Below the pieces are notes generated by a model. That model ran no database searches and was not told the DNA's origin. It worked only from the letters and a program-made list of their open reading frames with translations. Position numbers and translations under genes: made by a program. A stretch of 64,000 nt of DNA from Pseudomonas sp. KU26590 (GTDB lineage: Bacteria; Pseudomonadota; Gammaproteobacteria; Pseudomonadales; Pseudomonadaceae), in contig NZ_CP110644.1 in assembly GCF_026153515.1 (NCBI RefSeq), forward strand, positions 5,025,501-5,089,500, given 5' to 3'. Shown piece by piece: positions 62,731 through 64,000 of the stretch; the stretch's first letter is position 1; each line of letters opens with the position of its first letter.

Positions 62731-64000
62731 CTAAACCTCGAACTCCGACTGCAACGCCGCGCGCACGCAATACAGCACACCTTCGGGAACGCGCCCTGTA
62801 AACAGTTCGGCGATGGCGGCGACAGGGGGCAGCTCGCCTTCGCCATCAAGGAACGCGTCCTGAATCTCGGTCATCAGGTCCTCGGGCAGATCCAGTGCCT
62901 GATCCAGTGACAGCTGCTGTTTGCCAATGGCTTCGGCAAGCATCGTGTAGACGTTCTTCTCCGAGCACTGCAGTTGCCCGGCGATCTGCATCGGCGTCAT
63001 GCCGGCGCGGGCAAGGCTGATGAGCTCGTGCCGCACATCGGCGACCACACGCGGGGCCGGTGCGGCACCGCCGAGCACTTCGAGGAATGCCTCGCCGTAA
63101 CGCTCCAGCTTGCGAGCGCCCACACCGCTGACACGGCCCATTTCGGCCATGGTCCCCGGCTGACTGCGGAGCATTTCCAGCAACGTCGAATCCGGGAAGA
63201 TGACGTAAGGCGGCACGCCATGTTCTTCCGCCAGCTTGCGCCGCAAAGCGCGCAGCGCCTCCCACTGCTCGCGCTCTTCGCCGCGCACCAGCTGGCTCGC
63301 CGGGCTGCCGGAAGCTTTCGCGGTGGTCTGCGGTTTCAGGTCACGGCGCAGTTGCAAGGTGACTTCGCCACGTAAGAGCGGTCGGCAGGTGTCGCTCAGG
63401 CGCAAGCCGCCGTAGCCTTCCAGATCAATGTCGGCCAGACCACGAGCCACCAGCTGTCGGAACAATGAACGCCATTCGCCTTCGCTGCGGCTCTTGCCGA
63501 CGCCGAAGACCGCGAGCTTCTGATGACCGAAGCTCTGCACCTTGTCGTTTCCCTTGCCCAGCAAAACGTCCACCAGATGGCCCACGCCGTAGCGCTGGCC
63601 GGTCCGATAAATCGCGGAAAGCGCCTGTCTGGCAGGTTCGGTGGCGTCCCAGGTCTGCACGCCGTCGACGCAGTTATCACAATGCCCACAGGGGTTGGGC
63701 ATGATTTCGTCGAAGTAGGCGAGCAGCGACTGACGTCGGCAACGGGTTTCTTCACACAGCGCCAGCATCGCGTCGAGCTTGTGCTGTTCGACGCGTTTGT
63801 GGCGCTCGTCGCCCTCAGAGTTCTGCAGCATCTGCTTGAGCATCAACACGTCTTGCAGACCGTACGCCATCCACGCATCGGCGGGCAGACCGTCGCGCCC
63901 CGCCCGGCCGGTCTCCTGGTAATAGGCTTCCAGGGATTTGGGCAGATCCATGTGCGCCACGAAGCGCACGTTGGGTTTGTCGATACCCATGCCGAACGCA
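62731..64000 (-). CDS. recQ: ATP-dependent DNA helicase RecQ (C-terminal part)
   Basis: The 5' part lies beyond the right edge, so motifs I-IV are missing. Present: motif [15 protein letters not shown], motif [14 protein letters not shown], the zinc site CEETRC...CGHCDNC, the winged helix (RQC), an HRDC domain ([14 protein letters not shown]... [19 protein letters not shown]) and, after it, a further helix-turn-helix-like extension ([20 protein letters not shown]) ending at 62731. That extension is found in Pseudomonas RecQ and absent from E. coli RecQ. 3'-5' helicase in recombination and fork repair. Confidence 0.97.
   Translation of the reverse strand, partial: AFGMGIDKPNVRFVAHMDLPKSLEAYYQETGRAGRDGLPADAWMAYGLQDVLMLKQMLQNSEGDERHKRVEQHKLDAMLALCEETRCRRQSLLAYFDEIMPNPCGHCDNCVDGVQTWDATEPARQALSAIYRTGQRYGVGHLVDVLLGKGNDKVQSFGHQKLAVFGVGKSRSEGEWRSLFRQLVARGLADIDLEGYGGLRLSDTCRPLLRGEVTLQLRRDLKPQTTAKASGSPASQLVRGEEREQWEALRALRRKLAEEHGVPPYVIFPDSTLLEMLRSQPGTMAEMGRVSGVGARKLERYGEAFLEVLGGAAPAPRVVADVRHELISLARAGMTPMQIAGQLQCSEKNVYTMLAEAIGKQQLSLDQALDLPEDLMTEIQDAFLDGEGELPPVAAIAELFTGRVPEGVLYCVRAALQSEFEV

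Overview
The window is chromosomal DNA of a fluorescent/syringae-type Pseudomonas. The evidence is an uninterrupted series of recognisable Pseudomonas genes (amrZ, rsmA-lysC-alaS, the aot-argR and aru/ast arginine genes, phhRABC, cpxR-spy-cpxA), uniformly GC-rich coding sequence, and many copies of the Pseudomonas REP-type palindromes built around 'gccggctt.agccgg' and 'ggagccggcttgctggcgaa'. No insertion sequence, prophage, plasmid function or CRISPR array is visible. Gene order from aroP to mgtE follows, from memory, the P. aeruginosa aroP2-phh-acsA-aot-argR-aru-alaS-lysC-rsmA-mgtE block.

Layout, left to right. 1-7337 holds signalling and central metabolism: a receiver-TPR protein cut by the left edge, a chemoreceptor, malate:quinone oxidoreductase with a structured leader, a stand-alone CheB-type methylesterase domain and a membrane Cache-GGEEF diguanylate cyclase. 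7338-12044 carries tRNA-Arg(CCU), two identical tRNA-Arg(ACG) and tRNA-Ser(GCU), two small membrane proteins, amrZ, mgtE and a DUF4124 envelope protein. 12045-18469 carries rsmA, lysC, alaS, ltaE and an FMN-riboswitch-controlled second lumazine synthase.

18656-32240 is a complete arginine uptake and degradation region: aruE, a small companion gene, aruB, aruD, aruG, aruF, aruC, the AraC-type regulator argR, and the transporter aotP-aotO-aotM-aotQ-aotJ. AotJQMP imports arginine/ornithine, AruFG succinylates it, AruB removes ammonia, AruC transaminates, AruD oxidises and AruE releases glutamate; ArgR half-sites are visible before aruC and aotJ. 32241-33613 is a non-coding nested palindrome, followed by acs.

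36429-44714 is aromatic amino acid catabolism (phhR divergent from phhA-phhB-phhC, later an AroP-type permease) with an MFS transporter and ribosome-rescue factor arfB between. 45231-46407 holds the most unusual element: a 45-residue acidic peptide gene, an attenuator-like hairpin, and an M29/NicX-like metalloenzyme gene, a layout resembling a peptide precursor with a processing or companion enzyme.

46491-52312 is the conserved rluB / DUF1289 / scpB / scpA / yciO / rnm cluster and the divergent yciB-yciI pair. 52587-55460 is a Cpx-like envelope stress module with a Spy/CpxP chaperone between regulator and kinase. The right end has a nitroreductase, TrkH potassium transporter, Mpo1-like protein, LpxH-like phosphoesterase, selenoprotein-W-like protein, a FimV-like LysM membrane protein, a MarR regulator and the C-terminal part of RecQ, cut by the right edge.
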